Counted from the first letter of the stretch, positions 10,862-19,697 are shown. The stretch is DNA of 64,000 nt from Shewanella frigidimarina (GCF_003797125.1 NZ_RKKE01000002.1:533661-597660); one strand, 5' to 3'. Made by a program: numbers and translations. The notes: generated by a model not told the origin, from the sequence alone.

Positions 10862-12598
10862 ATGTCACATATTTATCGTTTATCTATAGCTCATATTAAT
10901 GACACTCATTCTAACTTCGAACCTAGTCCAGTCCAATTTAGCCTGACAGCCCAGCAACACACTTATACACTTGAGGGCCATTCAGGTGGCTATGCGCGTT
11001 TAGGTTACCAAATAGAACAGGCAAGGCAGCAAGCCGCGGCCGAACTAACTCCATTTCTATTTTTACATGGCGGCGATAGCTTTCAGGGCACTTTATATTT
11101 CAGGGAGTTTCAAGGTGCGGCTAATGCACACCTCCTTAACTTACTCAAACCTGATGCTATGGTATTGGGTAATCACGAAATCGATGCAGGTAACAGCCCT
11201 GTACAAGCCTTTTTGAACCGTATCGATTTTCCGGTATTAGCCGGCAATATGGATTTAAGCGCAGAAGATAGACATAAAACAGGTCGATTATACGGCCACC
11301 CAATGTTGTACGACTTTGATGACAGCACCAGAACAGCAAAAGTACTGATAAAGCCATTTCACGATACCCAGATGGCTATTATTGGTATTACCTTAGACCA
11401 AATGTATTTAATAGCTAGGCCGGACCCCGATACTCATTTTGTTAATGCTATCGACACCACCCGTAAAACAGTTCAAAAACTGAAACAACAAGGTATTAAC
11501 CATATTATTGTACTAAGCCACCTAGGTTTAGACCAAGACCAAGAACTTGCTGCCAGTGTCGACGGCATAAGCCTAATTGTCGGCGGACATTCTCATACAC
11601 TTCAAGGTAGTATGAGTAACATTGGCTTAAGCGATATTCCTTACGCCGAAACGATAAACTCAACGCCTATTTTGCATGCCGGAAAATATGCAGAAACACT
11701 GGGTCTTGCCCAAATCAATTTTGATTCAAATGGCAAAGTAACCGAGCTTATCGGTAATAATTATTTTATGCTTGATGACAATATTCAAGTCAGCACCAAA
11801 GACGGACAGCCTGCCGATAGCGCTATTGCAGCTGATTTAATCGAGCAGTTGTTCACCCATCCAAGTATTAAAGACGCTCAGCATGATGATGCTATTCATC
11901 AGGTCATTCATAGCCAATACCGCCCATCATTAGATGCGCTAGAAAACCAAATACTGGCTCATATACCTCGAAACTTTGTTCACACTAGGTTACCCAGCAA
12001 ACAGCTCCCTCATGGCAGCGAAATAGCCCCTTGGGTGAGTCGTAGCATGTATAAAGCGGCTAAATACATTGAGCCAAATATCGATTTTGCACTGCATAAT
12101 GCTGGGGGGGTGAGGCAATCGCTCAATAAAGGTCAGTTATCACTTGCTGATGTTGTTGGCCGCATTCTGCCATTCGAATTACCCCTAACGCTGTATCAAA
12201 TTATGGGTAAACACATTATTGAAGCATTAGAATCGTCCATCAATAGCGCGACCAATAATGGCATTGTTGGTACCGGAGCGGGCAGTTTCCCCTATCCTTA
12301 TGGATTGCGCTACTTCTATGATGGTAAGCGAATTAAAGGCCAGCGGATCACCCAGATTGATATCTACAAGCAGGATCAATGGCAAACTCTTGAATCCAAT
12401 AAATTGTATATTGGTGTATCAAGTGCTTATACCGCTGCGGGTAAGGAAGGATATGATGCACTATTGCATGCTCACTGGCAGCAACCGATGAGCAATCAAA
12501 CACTCCCTGAAGCTTTTATCGATTTTGTTAGCCAGCATGGACATCTCATTACGGGACAACTATTTGCAAATGTACATTATATTAGCCACCGCGACTAA
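10862..12598 (+). CDS. 5'-nucleotidase / 2',3'-cyclic phosphodiesterase family metallophosphatase
   Basis: A 578-residue two-domain enzyme. The N-terminal metallophosphatase domain has all the metal-binding motifs in order: HINDTHSN (about residue 10), GGDSFQG, LGNHEID, LSHLG and GGHSHT. The C-terminal 5_nucleotid_C domain has HNAGGVRQSL and the hydrophobic FELPLTLYQIMG segment. The family hydrolyses nucleotides and nucleotide sugars. I take the ATG at 10862 because GAGGGA lies immediately upstream; the upstream TTG overlaps that site. Unlike UshA there is no N-terminal hydrophobic signal: the protein begins MSHIYRLSIAH, so it seems cytoplasmic or uses an unusual route. Confidence 0.88.
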   Translation: MSHIYRLSIAHINDTHSNFEPSPVQFSLTAQQHTYTLEGHSGGYARLGYQIEQARQQAAAELTPFLFLHGGDSFQGTLYFREFQGAANAHLLNLLKPDAMVLGNHEIDAGNSPVQAFLNRIDFPVLAGNMDLSAEDRHKTGRLYGHPMLYDFDDSTRTAKVLIKPFHDTQMAIIGITLDQMYLIARPDPDTHFVNAIDTTRKTVQKLKQQGINHIIVLSHLGLDQDQELAASVDGISLIVGGHSHTLQGSMSNIGLSDIPYAETINSTPILHAGKYAETLGLAQINFDSNGKVTELIGNNYFMLDDNIQVSTKDGQPADSAIAADLIEQLFTHPSIKDAQHDDAIHQVIHSQYRPSLDALENQILAHIPRNFVHTRLPSKQLPHGSEIAPWVSRSMYKAAKYIEPNIDFALHNAGGVRQSLNKGQLSLADVVGRILPFELPLTLYQIMGKHIIEALESSINSATNNGIVGTGAGSFPYPYGLRYFYDGKRIKGQRITQIDIYKQDQWQTLESNKLYIGVSSAYTAAGKEGYDALLHAHWQQPMSNQTLPEAFIDFVSQHGHLITGQLFANVHYISHRD

Positions 12599-12774
12599 AC
12601 GATGGCTTCATGTATCTAGATGACAATACCCAACAGAGAATACCTAACAGCTGATAGAAGACAATAATTCGCGGTAGATCACAGACCAGAATGAGTAGAA
12701 ATGGTTAAATGATACAAACGTTGAATTAATATCCTCATTAACTATCATTTTTTGGGCAAAATAGGAATACATAC

Positions 12775-13077
12775 ATGAAAGCTAAATTAATTGCATTTGC
12801 TGCCGCTGCCACTTTGGCTATGGGTGTTTCTTCTGTATGGGCGCAAGGTGCTTTGCATCAAGGTGAAGTACTCGACACCATGAATGGCGGCGGTTATACC
12901 TATGTTCAACTTAAAGAAGCTGATAAAACATATTGGGCTGCGGGTCCGCAAACTGAAGTGACTAAAGGCGATAAAGTAGAAGTGTCTGAACAAATGTGGA
13001 TGAGCGACTTTAAAAGCTCAAGCCTAAACAGAACATTTGATAAAATCATGTTTGTTGGCAATATTAATAAAAAATAG
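12775..13077 (+). CDS. NrfJ-related small periplasmic protein
   Basis: A 100-residue protein with a Sec signal (MKAKLIAFAAAATLAMG, cleavage probably after VWA) and a compact OB-like domain with the pattern GEVLDTMNGGGYTYVQL, YWAAGP and SSSLNRTFDKIMFVG. This matches my memory of NrfJ-related proteins found near cytochrome c nitrite reductase genes in several anaerobically respiring bacteria. No nrf genes are present here, so any link to nitrite reduction is only inference. It is followed by a strong terminator and stands alone between the 5'-nucleotidase and GNAT genes. Confidence 0.7.
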   Translation: MKAKLIAFAAAATLAMGVSSVWAQGALHQGEVLDTMNGGGYTYVQLKEADKTYWAAGPQTEVTKGDKVEVSEQMWMSDFKSSSLNRTFDKIMFVGNINKK

Positions 13078-13107
13078 TACGTTTTATCGTAAAAAGCTTA
13101 CATAATT

Positions 13108-13134
13108 GACCAATCTTATCGATTGGTCTTTTTT
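13108..13134 (+). terminator. Rho-independent terminator abutting the next start codon
   Basis: Perfect 8-bp stem GACCAATC / GATTGGTC with a 5-base loop, followed by T6. It ends the NrfJ-like transcript 31 bases after the stop. Its T-tract ends exactly at the ATG (13135) of the GNAT gene, leaving no room for a normal ribosome binding site. Confidence 0.88.
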
Positions 13135-13638
13135 ATGAAAAACTCAATAAATCAACCTCATCAAATCGTTGATTTTTCTGCATCATATGCAACTCAAATA
13201 AGTGAGTTATACCATACTGCGGTACAAGGTATTATTCATCCAAGATACCCAAGCATAAAACTCAACGCATGGTCATCAGCACCGCGCTCTACTAAATTTT
13301 GGCAACTACGATACAAACGAAATAAAGCCTGGTTAGCACTTGATAACCAACAGGTCATCGGCTTCATTAGTCTAGAAACTCATTTTAAGCACCAAGGTTA
13401 TATTGACTGCTTATACGTTCACCCCGACTATCAGCAGCAAGGCATCGCCAGCGCACTCTATAAACACTTACAACATTGGGCTCTTCAGCAACAATATCCT
13501 TACCTCAGTGTTGATGCATCATACTTATCTAAACCGTTGTTTGAAGCTATGGGGTTTGTTTTGCAACAGACAAGCTACCAACAAAAATGTGGCCAAACGT
13601 TTACCGGCTTTTACATGAAAAAACGGTTAATAGACTAG
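13135..13638 (+). CDS. GNAT family N-acetyltransferase
   Basis: A 167-residue acetyltransferase-fold protein. The acetyl-CoA binding core is visible: beta4 YIDCLYVHPDY followed by the pyrophosphate loop QQQGIASALYKHL (consensus Q/R-x-x-G-x-G/A), then LSVDASYLSKPLFEAMGF, typical of GNATs that act on small molecules or protein N termini. The acceptor is unknown. The ATG at 13135 directly follows a terminator T-tract. A TTG four codons earlier lies inside the hairpin and is unlikely. Translation may be leaderless-like or depend on read-through from the NrfJ-like gene. Confidence 0.82.
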   Translation: MKNSINQPHQIVDFSASYATQISELYHTAVQGIIHPRYPSIKLNAWSSAPRSTKFWQLRYKRNKAWLALDNQQVIGFISLETHFKHQGYIDCLYVHPDYQQQGIASALYKHLQHWALQQQYPYLSVDASYLSKPLFEAMGFVLQQTSYQQKCGQTFTGFYMKKRLID

Positions 13639-13705
13639 ATACTAGGGCGGATTTCGTTATCGCTTGTCACCGCTTGTTACCAGCTTCATAGCTTACTACC
13701 TAGCT

Positions 13706-13921
13706 TCACCGCTTTAACAGAGGTTGTAGCATTTCTTCCAATCCATTGAGCTTCACTTCATACATTAATGCTAATTGCTCACCAAGTTTGCCTTCAGGAA
13801 AACCTTTAGAGTGAAACCAAACTAAATAAGGTTCAGGTAACTGCAGTAATTTACGACCAGCATATTTACCAAATGGCATGGTTTGATTAATCGCTTCTAA
13901 CAATTGCTGCTCATTCATCAT
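13706..13921 (-). CDS. DUF3820 family protein
   Basis: A 71-residue protein with the conserved DUF3820 (QSregVF) signature: MPFGKYAGRKLLQLPEPYLVWF followed by a lysine/glycine segment FPEGKLGEQL. The domain is a small all-helical fold widespread in proteobacteria; its role is poorly defined. It is transcribed convergently with the GNAT gene, with about 70 bases between their stops. Confidence 0.85.
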   Translation of the reverse strand: MMNEQQLLEAINQTMPFGKYAGRKLLQLPEPYLVWFHSKGFPEGKLGEQLALMYEVKLNGLEEMLQPLLKR

Positions 13922-14693
13922 TTATGGCTCCACGCCTTTGTGTCTTTATTAGGTTAATGTAATACCAATTTGATTAGCTATTTTATCAGTTCAAAGCCTT
14001 TTTCAAAACCGCTTTAGGATTCGAAAAATGAACTGATAATACGCACGTTTGACATAACAGGGCGTCAAAAAGTACAGCTAAGTGGAATGCATAATGAGTT
14101 GGTACTGCGTTAATTGATGCGAATTTAATTAATCAGAGGTTAACTAATCAGAGGTTAACTACTGATTAATCAACCCATTCAGAGTAACTCAGGCTGAATT
14201 AATTACTGTTTATTTTTAAATCCACAAAATACCCAGTTCGAACGCGATTGCAACTGACTATTTAGGACAATAATCAGACCACTGGTTTGCGTAAAATAAC
14301 CGATTGAATCAGATTTAAGCTTAAAACAACTCATTTTGCGGCATCCTTTACTATACCAATTAGCTATATAGAAGTTGGCTTATAGCCATTTAATGCATAT
14401 AGAACATGTATTCAGTTTTATCTCTATTGAAAACAATCCCTAAAACAACAATGTTCTTTGCACATAACAGCTGCAAGTCATTATTAAATGTAATCTTTCA
14501 CTAACATTGACGGATGCTAACTTCTGTTGTCAATTTTCTGCCTTAATGTTCAAAACAGTCAAATAACCGCCTCGAAGACATTAATAAAAAACTGTCAAAA
14601 ATCAGCTAATTGACTAAATCTATATCCATTATTACAGTGTGATATCAATTACATTTAACGGTGTAAGATAGTTATATTGAGAGGGTAACGTCC
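13922..14693. other. Long intergenic region before parA-like gene
   Basis: About 770 bases without a convincing gene. It holds an inverted repeat ATCAGTTC / GAACTGAT (arms near 13985-13993 and 14028-14036), a 15-bp tandem duplication at 14130-14159, and AT-rich sequence running up to a good AGAGGG ribosome binding site for the ParA-like gene. I looked for ParB-type sites or iterons and found no convincing array. Confidence 0.45.
14130..14159. repeat. 15-bp direct tandem duplication
   Basis: The unit taatcagaggttaac occurs twice without spacing, and the second copy runs into a related inverted segment (actgattaat). It could be slippage or a binding site for a partition or regulatory protein, because it lies upstream of a ParA/RHH gene pair. 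Confidence 0.6.
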
Positions 14694-15440
14694 ATGATCA
14701 TATTAGTTGGTGGTGAAAAAGGGGGTAGTGGTAAAAGCTGCCTTGCGCAAAATATTGCAGTCTTCCTGACCAATGAAGTTCAAGCTAGCGTGATTATGGT
14801 CGACTGCGATCCGCAAAGAACCACGTCAGACTGGATCCAAGCTCGGAACAACAACCCCAAATTACCAGCCATAAACTGCGTGCAGCTGTATGGAAAAATC
14901 CGTAATGATTTACTCAGCTTAGAGCAGCATTATGATTATGTTGTTGTCGATTGTGGTGGCCAAGATAATCTAGCGCTTAGAGCAACCATGTCAGTGGCAT
15001 CCTATGTGTTAATGCCATTGCGCCCAAAACGCAGAGATTTAAAAACCGTCAGCCATATGGACGATATCGTTTCCACTTGTTTAATGATAAACCCGAAAAT
15101 GAAAGCATCATTTGTGATCACTCAATGCCCAAGTTTACCTAACCAGGCAAGCAGAATTACTGAAGCAAAAGATGTCTGTCGTACTTATGACATTAATGTA
15201 TTAGATGCCGTTAACTACTGTCGTAATATTTACGACGACAGTGAAGAATCAGGCTTATCTGTATTTGAGTTAGAACCCCAAGGTAAAGCGGCTGATGAAA
15301 TGCGCAGTATTGCCTGTGAATTACTCGATATTACTGATGCAAAGCAACTTATTGAACAGCGCAATACTGCATCGAACGTGACCACGATGAGAGGAAATTA
15401 TGGGACTAGCCGATCTCAAGAAAAACGCTTCGTTATGTAA
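14694..15440 (+). CDS. ParA-family ATPase
   Basis: A 248-residue deviant Walker ATPase. The N terminus MIILVGGEKGGSGKSC is the ParA/MinD Walker A with its signature lysine (KGGxGKS); MVDCDPQRTTSDW is the Walker A' region and YVVVDCGGQD is Walker B. It lacks the N-terminal HTH of P1-type ParA, so it resembles the short ParA/SopA-like or orphan ATPases that position plasmids or protein complexes. The downstream gene starts inside its 3' end (41-bp overlap, AGAGGA site), so the two form one operon. A large gene-free region lies upstream. The cargo is unknown. Confidence 0.85.
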   Translation: MIILVGGEKGGSGKSCLAQNIAVFLTNEVQASVIMVDCDPQRTTSDWIQARNNNPKLPAINCVQLYGKIRNDLLSLEQHYDYVVVDCGGQDNLALRATMSVASYVLMPLRPKRRDLKTVSHMDDIVSTCLMINPKMKASFVITQCPSLPNQASRITEAKDVCRTYDINVLDAVNYCRNIYDDSEESGLSVFELEPQGKAADEMRSIACELLDITDAKQLIEQRNTASNVTTMRGNYGTSRSQEKRFVM

Positions 15441-15822
15441 AAGCACCAATAACATTGCAGTATCAATTGATGACTTTATTGCAGCGGCCGATTTATACGC
15501 TGCAGGTCAAGATCGTCCTCAACATGAGGAAAAGCAAACGTTAATGACAAGCGATGCAGATAAGCAAAACAATATAATCGATTTTTTACAGCGTAAATAT
15601 CCACAGCATGTAAAGCCAATAAAATCGGTCAATAAAAGTAAACAGCAACCTTATAGACGTTGTACCTATACCTTAAGTGAAACGGCAATAAGCCAGCTTA
15701 CATTATTAAGTCAGCAGGGAGGAATAGCAAAATCAAAACTTATCAGGCAGTTGATTTCACAATATTTTAGTCTATCTCCACAACAACAAAAACGGTTAGA
15801 TGTTAGCTTTACAGACCAATAG
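15400..15822 (+). CDS. ParA-partner protein with a C-terminal ribbon-helix-helix-like domain
   Basis: A 140-residue protein overlapping the parA-like gene by 41 bases, with ATG preceded by AGAGGAAATT. The first 75 residues look flexible and polar and begin MGLADLKKNASL. The C-terminal part (YRRCTYTLSETAISQLTLLSQQGGIAKSKLIRQLISQYF) has the pattern of a ribbon-helix-helix DNA-binding domain, a beta strand followed by two helices. By analogy with ParA-RHH pairs on plasmids it may bind a centromere-like site and stimulate the ATPase through its N terminus. That role is inference from position and architecture. Confidence 0.7.
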   Translation: MGLADLKKNASLCKSTNNIAVSIDDFIAAADLYAAGQDRPQHEEKQTLMTSDADKQNNIIDFLQRKYPQHVKPIKSVNKSKQQPYRRCTYTLSETAISQLTLLSQQGGIAKSKLIRQLISQYFSLSPQQQKRLDVSFTDQ

Positions 15823-16179
15823 TTAACTTTGCAGACTGATAGTGAATTGAACATAATTTTTACCAAACACAACGACAACCACTTTATCCCCGCCCTTTCA
15901 CTGGCAGTAAATATAAGACTAATATTTGCTAGCCAGTGCTTTTATTTATCCAAAACTCCAACCTACACGCTAGGCAAACTACGTTTTCACTTATCACTCT
16001 CATTGCTATTTAGTTTTTCCTAAAGCTTGAATTTACTCACAAACTGCCCCATTAAATACTCATGGAATGAAAAAGCCAGCGAATGAAATAAACAAGTCAT
16101 ATTAAACATTGCAAGCTCAGATAATACATAAGCTTAAAATATCAATCTTGGCGCCCTCTTCGACTACCAGGACACTTCT
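15823..16179 (+). other. Intergenic region, nothing recognised
   Basis: A 64-codon open frame is present but lacks a ribosome binding site and has no family features, so I do not call it. No terminator with a clear T-tract follows the RHH gene. Confidence 0.4.
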
Positions 16180-17004
16180 ATGATCGCGATTGTAATATTG
16201 CTCGTTATATCAATAACAGCTGTGGCATGGATTGTCAGTAGCCAATGGCGTCTCAACCGTCAACGTAACATTATCACCAGCAAACCATTCCCCACTCAAT
16301 GGCGTCATATATTAAAAAAGCGTTTTCCTTATTTCAAAGCCATGCCGACGGATTTGCAACTTCAACTCAAAAAGCATATTCAGATATTCATTAATGAGAA
16401 ACAATTTGTCGGTTGTGACGGGTTCGAAATCAACGACGAAGTAAAAGTAACAATTGCAGCCCAAGCTTGTTTGTTATTACTCAATCGTAAAACTAACTAT
16501 TACCCAAAACTGAAACAAATTTTAGTCTATCCAAGCGCGTTTATCGTTAAGAAAAACCGCACGGATCTCGCGGGAGTACAATCAAGCCAACGTAATGTGT
16601 TGCTGGGAGAATCTTGGGAATATGGTAAAGTCGTATTGTCATGGAACAGCACTATAGAAGGCGCAGCCGACCCGTTTGATGGTAGCAATGTTGTGATACA
16701 CGAATTCGCTCACCAGCTTGATCAAGAAGATGGAACGGCTAATGGTGCACCACCACTGCGCGATATTACTTCGTATCGCTCATGGTCTAGCACATTAGGG
16801 CAAGAATTTAAGCAACTTCAGTATTGCGCTCAACAACATATCCCGTCATTATTTAACTATTACGGCGCGACCAATCCGGCGGAGTTTTTTGCTGTGATAA
16901 GTGAAACGTTTTTTGAACGACCCGTGGAGTTTTACCAACAGCATCAACAATTGTATAAAGAATTAAGCCAGTTTTATCAGCTAGACCCAATAAATTGGCA
17001 TTAG
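16180..17004 (+). CDS. MtfA-like zinc-dependent peptidase (M90 family)
   Basis: A 274-residue protein of the MtfA/DUF980 family. The zinc site HEFAHQLDQEDG (HExxH with the family-specific extension) is in the second half, preceded by WEYGKVVLSW and VYPSAFIV segments conserved in MtfA, and followed by YGATNPAEFFAVISETFFE, which supplies the distal ligand region. E. coli MtfA is a cytosolic aminopeptidase that titrates the glucose PTS repressor Mlc. This homologue differs in carrying an N-terminal transmembrane helix (residues about 1-20), so its peptidase domain is probably membrane-anchored. The start ATG has CAGGA upstream. Confidence 0.85.
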   Translation: MIAIVILLVISITAVAWIVSSQWRLNRQRNIITSKPFPTQWRHILKKRFPYFKAMPTDLQLQLKKHIQIFINEKQFVGCDGFEINDEVKVTIAAQACLLLLNRKTNYYPKLKQILVYPSAFIVKKNRTDLAGVQSSQRNVLLGESWEYGKVVLSWNSTIEGAADPFDGSNVVIHEFAHQLDQEDGTANGAPPLRDITSYRSWSSTLGQEFKQLQYCAQQHIPSLFNYYGATNPAEFFAVISETFFERPVEFYQQHQQLYKELSQFYQLDPINWH

Positions 17005-17053
17005 AAAAGTATTAAAACGCATAATAATAATTTACTAAATAAACAGGAATACT

Positions 17054-17659
17054 ATGCAATCAATCATTCACCGACTCGGTTTTATCGCCGTGTTAATGAC
17101 GACAGTGGCTGCCTTCGATTTACATGCAACTGAAGCCGAAGAATCAACACTTGAACAGAGCCAAACTGAGCCAAAAAACAAACAAGTTAGTCAGCAAGTG
17201 AGCTCCGAAAGCGAAGCGATTATAAAAGACATTAGTCAAAAAAATGAGTTAATTGATAGCCAAGGCTTATCAGAAAAAGACAGCCAAGAAGTCAGCGCTT
17301 TGTTAAATCTATTACATGAAAGTGCAGCTGCTGCTGACTGGACCACTTATTTTAGCCTTTATCATCCACAAGCGGTGTTTATTGGTACCGATGATTCAGA
17401 GCGTTGGAATATGGTTGAGTTTGAACATTATGCCAAACCCACTAAAGGCTGGCGTTACGATTTAAAGTCGCGTCACTTATTACAAATTGACGATACGATT
17501 GTATTTGACGAGCAGCTCTATAGCCCAGCATATGGCGTAAGCCGGGGTACAGGTGCGTTGGTACAAACCTCTGAAGGATGGAAAATAGCGCAATACCATT
17601 TGAGTTTTCCAATTCCAAACGATAAAGCCAAACGAATTACCAGCTTAATCATGCAATAG
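17054..17659 (+). CDS. Secreted SnoaL/NTF2-like protein
   Basis: A 201-residue exported protein. A Sec signal spans about residues 1-25 (ending FDLHATEAEE, cleavage near HAT). Residues 25-80 are low complexity, rich in E, Q, S and K, and look like a linker. The rest is a cone-shaped NTF2/SnoaL domain, with VSALLNLLHESAAAADWTTYFSLYHPQAVFIGTD at its start and GTGALVQTSEGWKIAQYHLSFP at its end. Such domains bind or isomerise small molecules; no catalytic residues can be assigned. It lies 49 bases after the MtfA-like gene and could be co-transcribed with it. Confidence 0.75.
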   Translation: MQSIIHRLGFIAVLMTTVAAFDLHATEAEESTLEQSQTEPKNKQVSQQVSSESEAIIKDISQKNELIDSQGLSEKDSQEVSALLNLLHESAAAADWTTYFSLYHPQAVFIGTDDSERWNMVEFEHYAKPTKGWRYDLKSRHLLQIDDTIVFDEQLYSPAYGVSRGTGALVQTSEGWKIAQYHLSFPIPNDKAKRITSLIMQ

Positions 17660-17768
17660 CAGTTAAACAATATGGTGGCCATTGTCGAGTATGATGACCA
17701 CCATAATAGTGAATAGTTAGCTATTCTCTAGACCGATTGTATTGAATGGGAAATATTCAATACCCATC

Positions 17769-19223
17769 CTATGTCATCGACACCCCAAAACACACATTAG
17801 CGAGCTCACTAAAGTGAGTGAAACTGTCGAAATCCTCTTGCTCAAAACGACGTCCAGTACCCTGCCTATCGGCATAAAATAATCCCAACACTTTCTGTCC
17901 AACAAAGAGCGGCGCTAATAAAAAGCCATTTTGAGAAAAGCGTTCAACGAGTACATCATCAATTTGAACTTTGCATTCTTTGGTGGTGGGTGCATTTACC
18001 CACACACTCTTTTTTTGCCCAATACATTGAGTAAAAACGGATCGAGGGTCGTCTAGTTCAATCACAAAGGCTTGTTTTAATAATTCAGCGCCATCACCCA
18101 TCATCACCCTTGGTTGTAATAATTTACGACTTGGGGATAGTAACAATACACCACACCTATCTAAACCAACGCCGGTTAACATTCCTTCCAATGTGGTGTG
18201 CATTATTTGATTAAAATCAGTTTTAACCACGGCATAATGGGTTAATTGTCTCAATTTACTTAACTGATAACCTTGATTGGTTTGCCTTATCTCAGAGAGC
18301 TCAATAGGAGCGTCGACATGCTCTAATACGTCTGCGGTATTAGGTAAATAAGACACTATGGCTTTGGCACCATATTCAATGGCTAATTTATGGGTTATTT
18401 CGCTGCAATCAATAAACTTTTCAGTAAATTCATCCACACTGATGTCTAACATTTCTGCGGCTTGAGATAGGCGTTTGTGCAGCTCTTCAGCGTTAACTTT
18501 AGGCTGTGACACGATTTCTGATAACTTATCGGCTAAAAAAATACAACGGATCTCAGGCATGCGCTCGTCTGGCTGTGCTAAAGACTTAATCAGTACTTCA
18601 CCTAAGCCCCAGCTTCTGGCAATGCTTTGGGTCAGCTGGGTAAAAGAGGTACCTAGTTCAGTTCGAATTAATGAGTTTTGTTCAATTTTATCGTCAGTCG
18701 CTAACAACTTTTTATCAAGCTGTTCGGTTAATTCACCGCCCATGCTCCAAAAAGCACTTTCACCTATTCGATACAATAACGAGGCAATAAACACCTCTTC
18801 ACGTAGCGATTCTCCACGGTCGCTCATCATCATTCTAGCGAGCATCGCCGCCTGAAAAGATTGCGCCATCAGTTTTAATAAACGTTGATAGACACTTTCG
18901 CTCAGGTGCTTATTTTCAAGTAAACTGGTGAGTAGTTTTGCGGTAATGCATATGTTGCGAATTGTATCAAAACCTAATACAACCGCTGCACGGCTTACGG
19001 TCGAAACAGGATTAATACCTTTATTGTAAGTGGCGCTGTTTGCCACTCGCAAAATACGCGAGGTGAGTGCATTGTCGTGCATGACACTTCGACCTAACAA
19101 AGATAACGAAGACACATCGTCTTTTGCCAACTTTTCTAAATCACGCACTGTTGAACATAATGCAGGCATTTCTTGATCACTAATCCGCTTGGTCCAGTAA
19201 TCAGCCCCTTTTTGTTGAGTCAT
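17769..19223 (-). CDS. HDOD-GAF signalling protein
   Basis: About 484 residues. The N-terminal half is an HDOD domain: EMPALCSTVRDLEKLAKDD, LTSRILRVANSATYN, VSTVSRAAVVLGFDTIRNI and a degenerate HD core, as in signalling proteins that act as protein-interaction modules. The C-terminal 160 residues form a GAF-like sensor domain (MLTGVGLDRCGVLLLSPS, FLLAPLFVGQKVLGLFYADR). I start at ATG 19223 because GAAGG precedes it; the TTG three codons upstream overlaps that site. It is monocistronic and convergent with the NTF2-like gene. Its target process is unknown. Confidence 0.88.
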   Translation of the reverse strand: MTQQKGADYWTKRISDQEMPALCSTVRDLEKLAKDDVSSLSLLGRSVMHDNALTSRILRVANSATYNKGINPVSTVSRAAVVLGFDTIRNICITAKLLTSLLENKHLSESVYQRLLKLMAQSFQAAMLARMMMSDRGESLREEVFIASLLYRIGESAFWSMGGELTEQLDKKLLATDDKIEQNSLIRTELGTSFTQLTQSIARSWGLGEVLIKSLAQPDERMPEIRCIFLADKLSEIVSQPKVNAEELHKRLSQAAEMLDISVDEFTEKFIDCSEITHKLAIEYGAKAIVSYLPNTADVLEHVDAPIELSEIRQTNQGYQLSKLRQLTHYAVVKTDFNQIMHTTLEGMLTGVGLDRCGVLLLSPSRKLLQPRVMMGDGAELLKQAFVIELDDPRSVFTQCIGQKKSVWVNAPTTKECKVQIDDVLVERFSQNGFLLAPLFVGQKVLGLFYADRQGTGRRFEQEDFDSFTHFSELANVCFGVSMT

Positions 19224-19534
19224 CGCCTTCAAAAATTAACCTAAATATAACAAACATTGTTTTTAGTATACTCAATTTCATCACGGTGTCTTGTAGATAT
19301 TGCTATTCGCTTAAGCTAGCTCACGTATCAAAGTAAAACAATAATACTCATATCCCTGCGCCCACTGATTAGTGAATTAATCACACTGATGCTAGCACAA
19401 CGAATAAATGACATGTTATATCGCTATTAGATCACTTTATTCAGGAATTGCAATTTTTGAGCAAGTGTCGTTCGAGATAAGCGGGGTTCATTTGGGTGCA
19501 AAAGTGACATCTACATAAACGATAAATATTGGGC

Positions 19535-19558
19535 AAAAAAAACGGCTCACAAGAGCCG
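19535..19558 (-). terminator. Terminator downstream of aceA (distal)
   Basis: Stem CGGCTC / GAGCCG with a 4-base loop followed on the minus strand by T8. It lies about 190 bases past the aceA stop and should end the glyoxylate-shunt transcript. Confidence 0.78.
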
Positions 19559-19665
19559 CAATCACAATAATGTGGTTGGAAAAAACTTACGGGTAGGAAG
19601 TATCCAAACAATCAGGTTCAACAACTAAGCATTGACTTATAAACCATTATATTTGGATAAAAATC

Positions 19666-19697
19666 CCGTACGACCTGTAGGTGAGCCGTACGGGGTT
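19666..19697 (-). terminator. Terminator-like hairpin downstream of aceA (proximal)
   Basis: Inverted repeat CCCGTACG / CGTACGGG with a 14-base loop, followed on the minus strand by ATTTTTATCC. It is 49 bases beyond the aceA stop and may be the primary terminator, with the T8 hairpin further on as backup. Confidence 0.6.

Noticed and set aside
15829..16023. 64-codon open frame after the RHH gene
   Set aside because: No ribosome binding site, no family features, composition like non-coding sequence.
17671..17706. Terminator between the NTF2-like and HDOD genes
   Set aside because: There is an 8-bp stem TATGGTGG / CCACCATA, but the loop is 19 bases and no T-tract follows.
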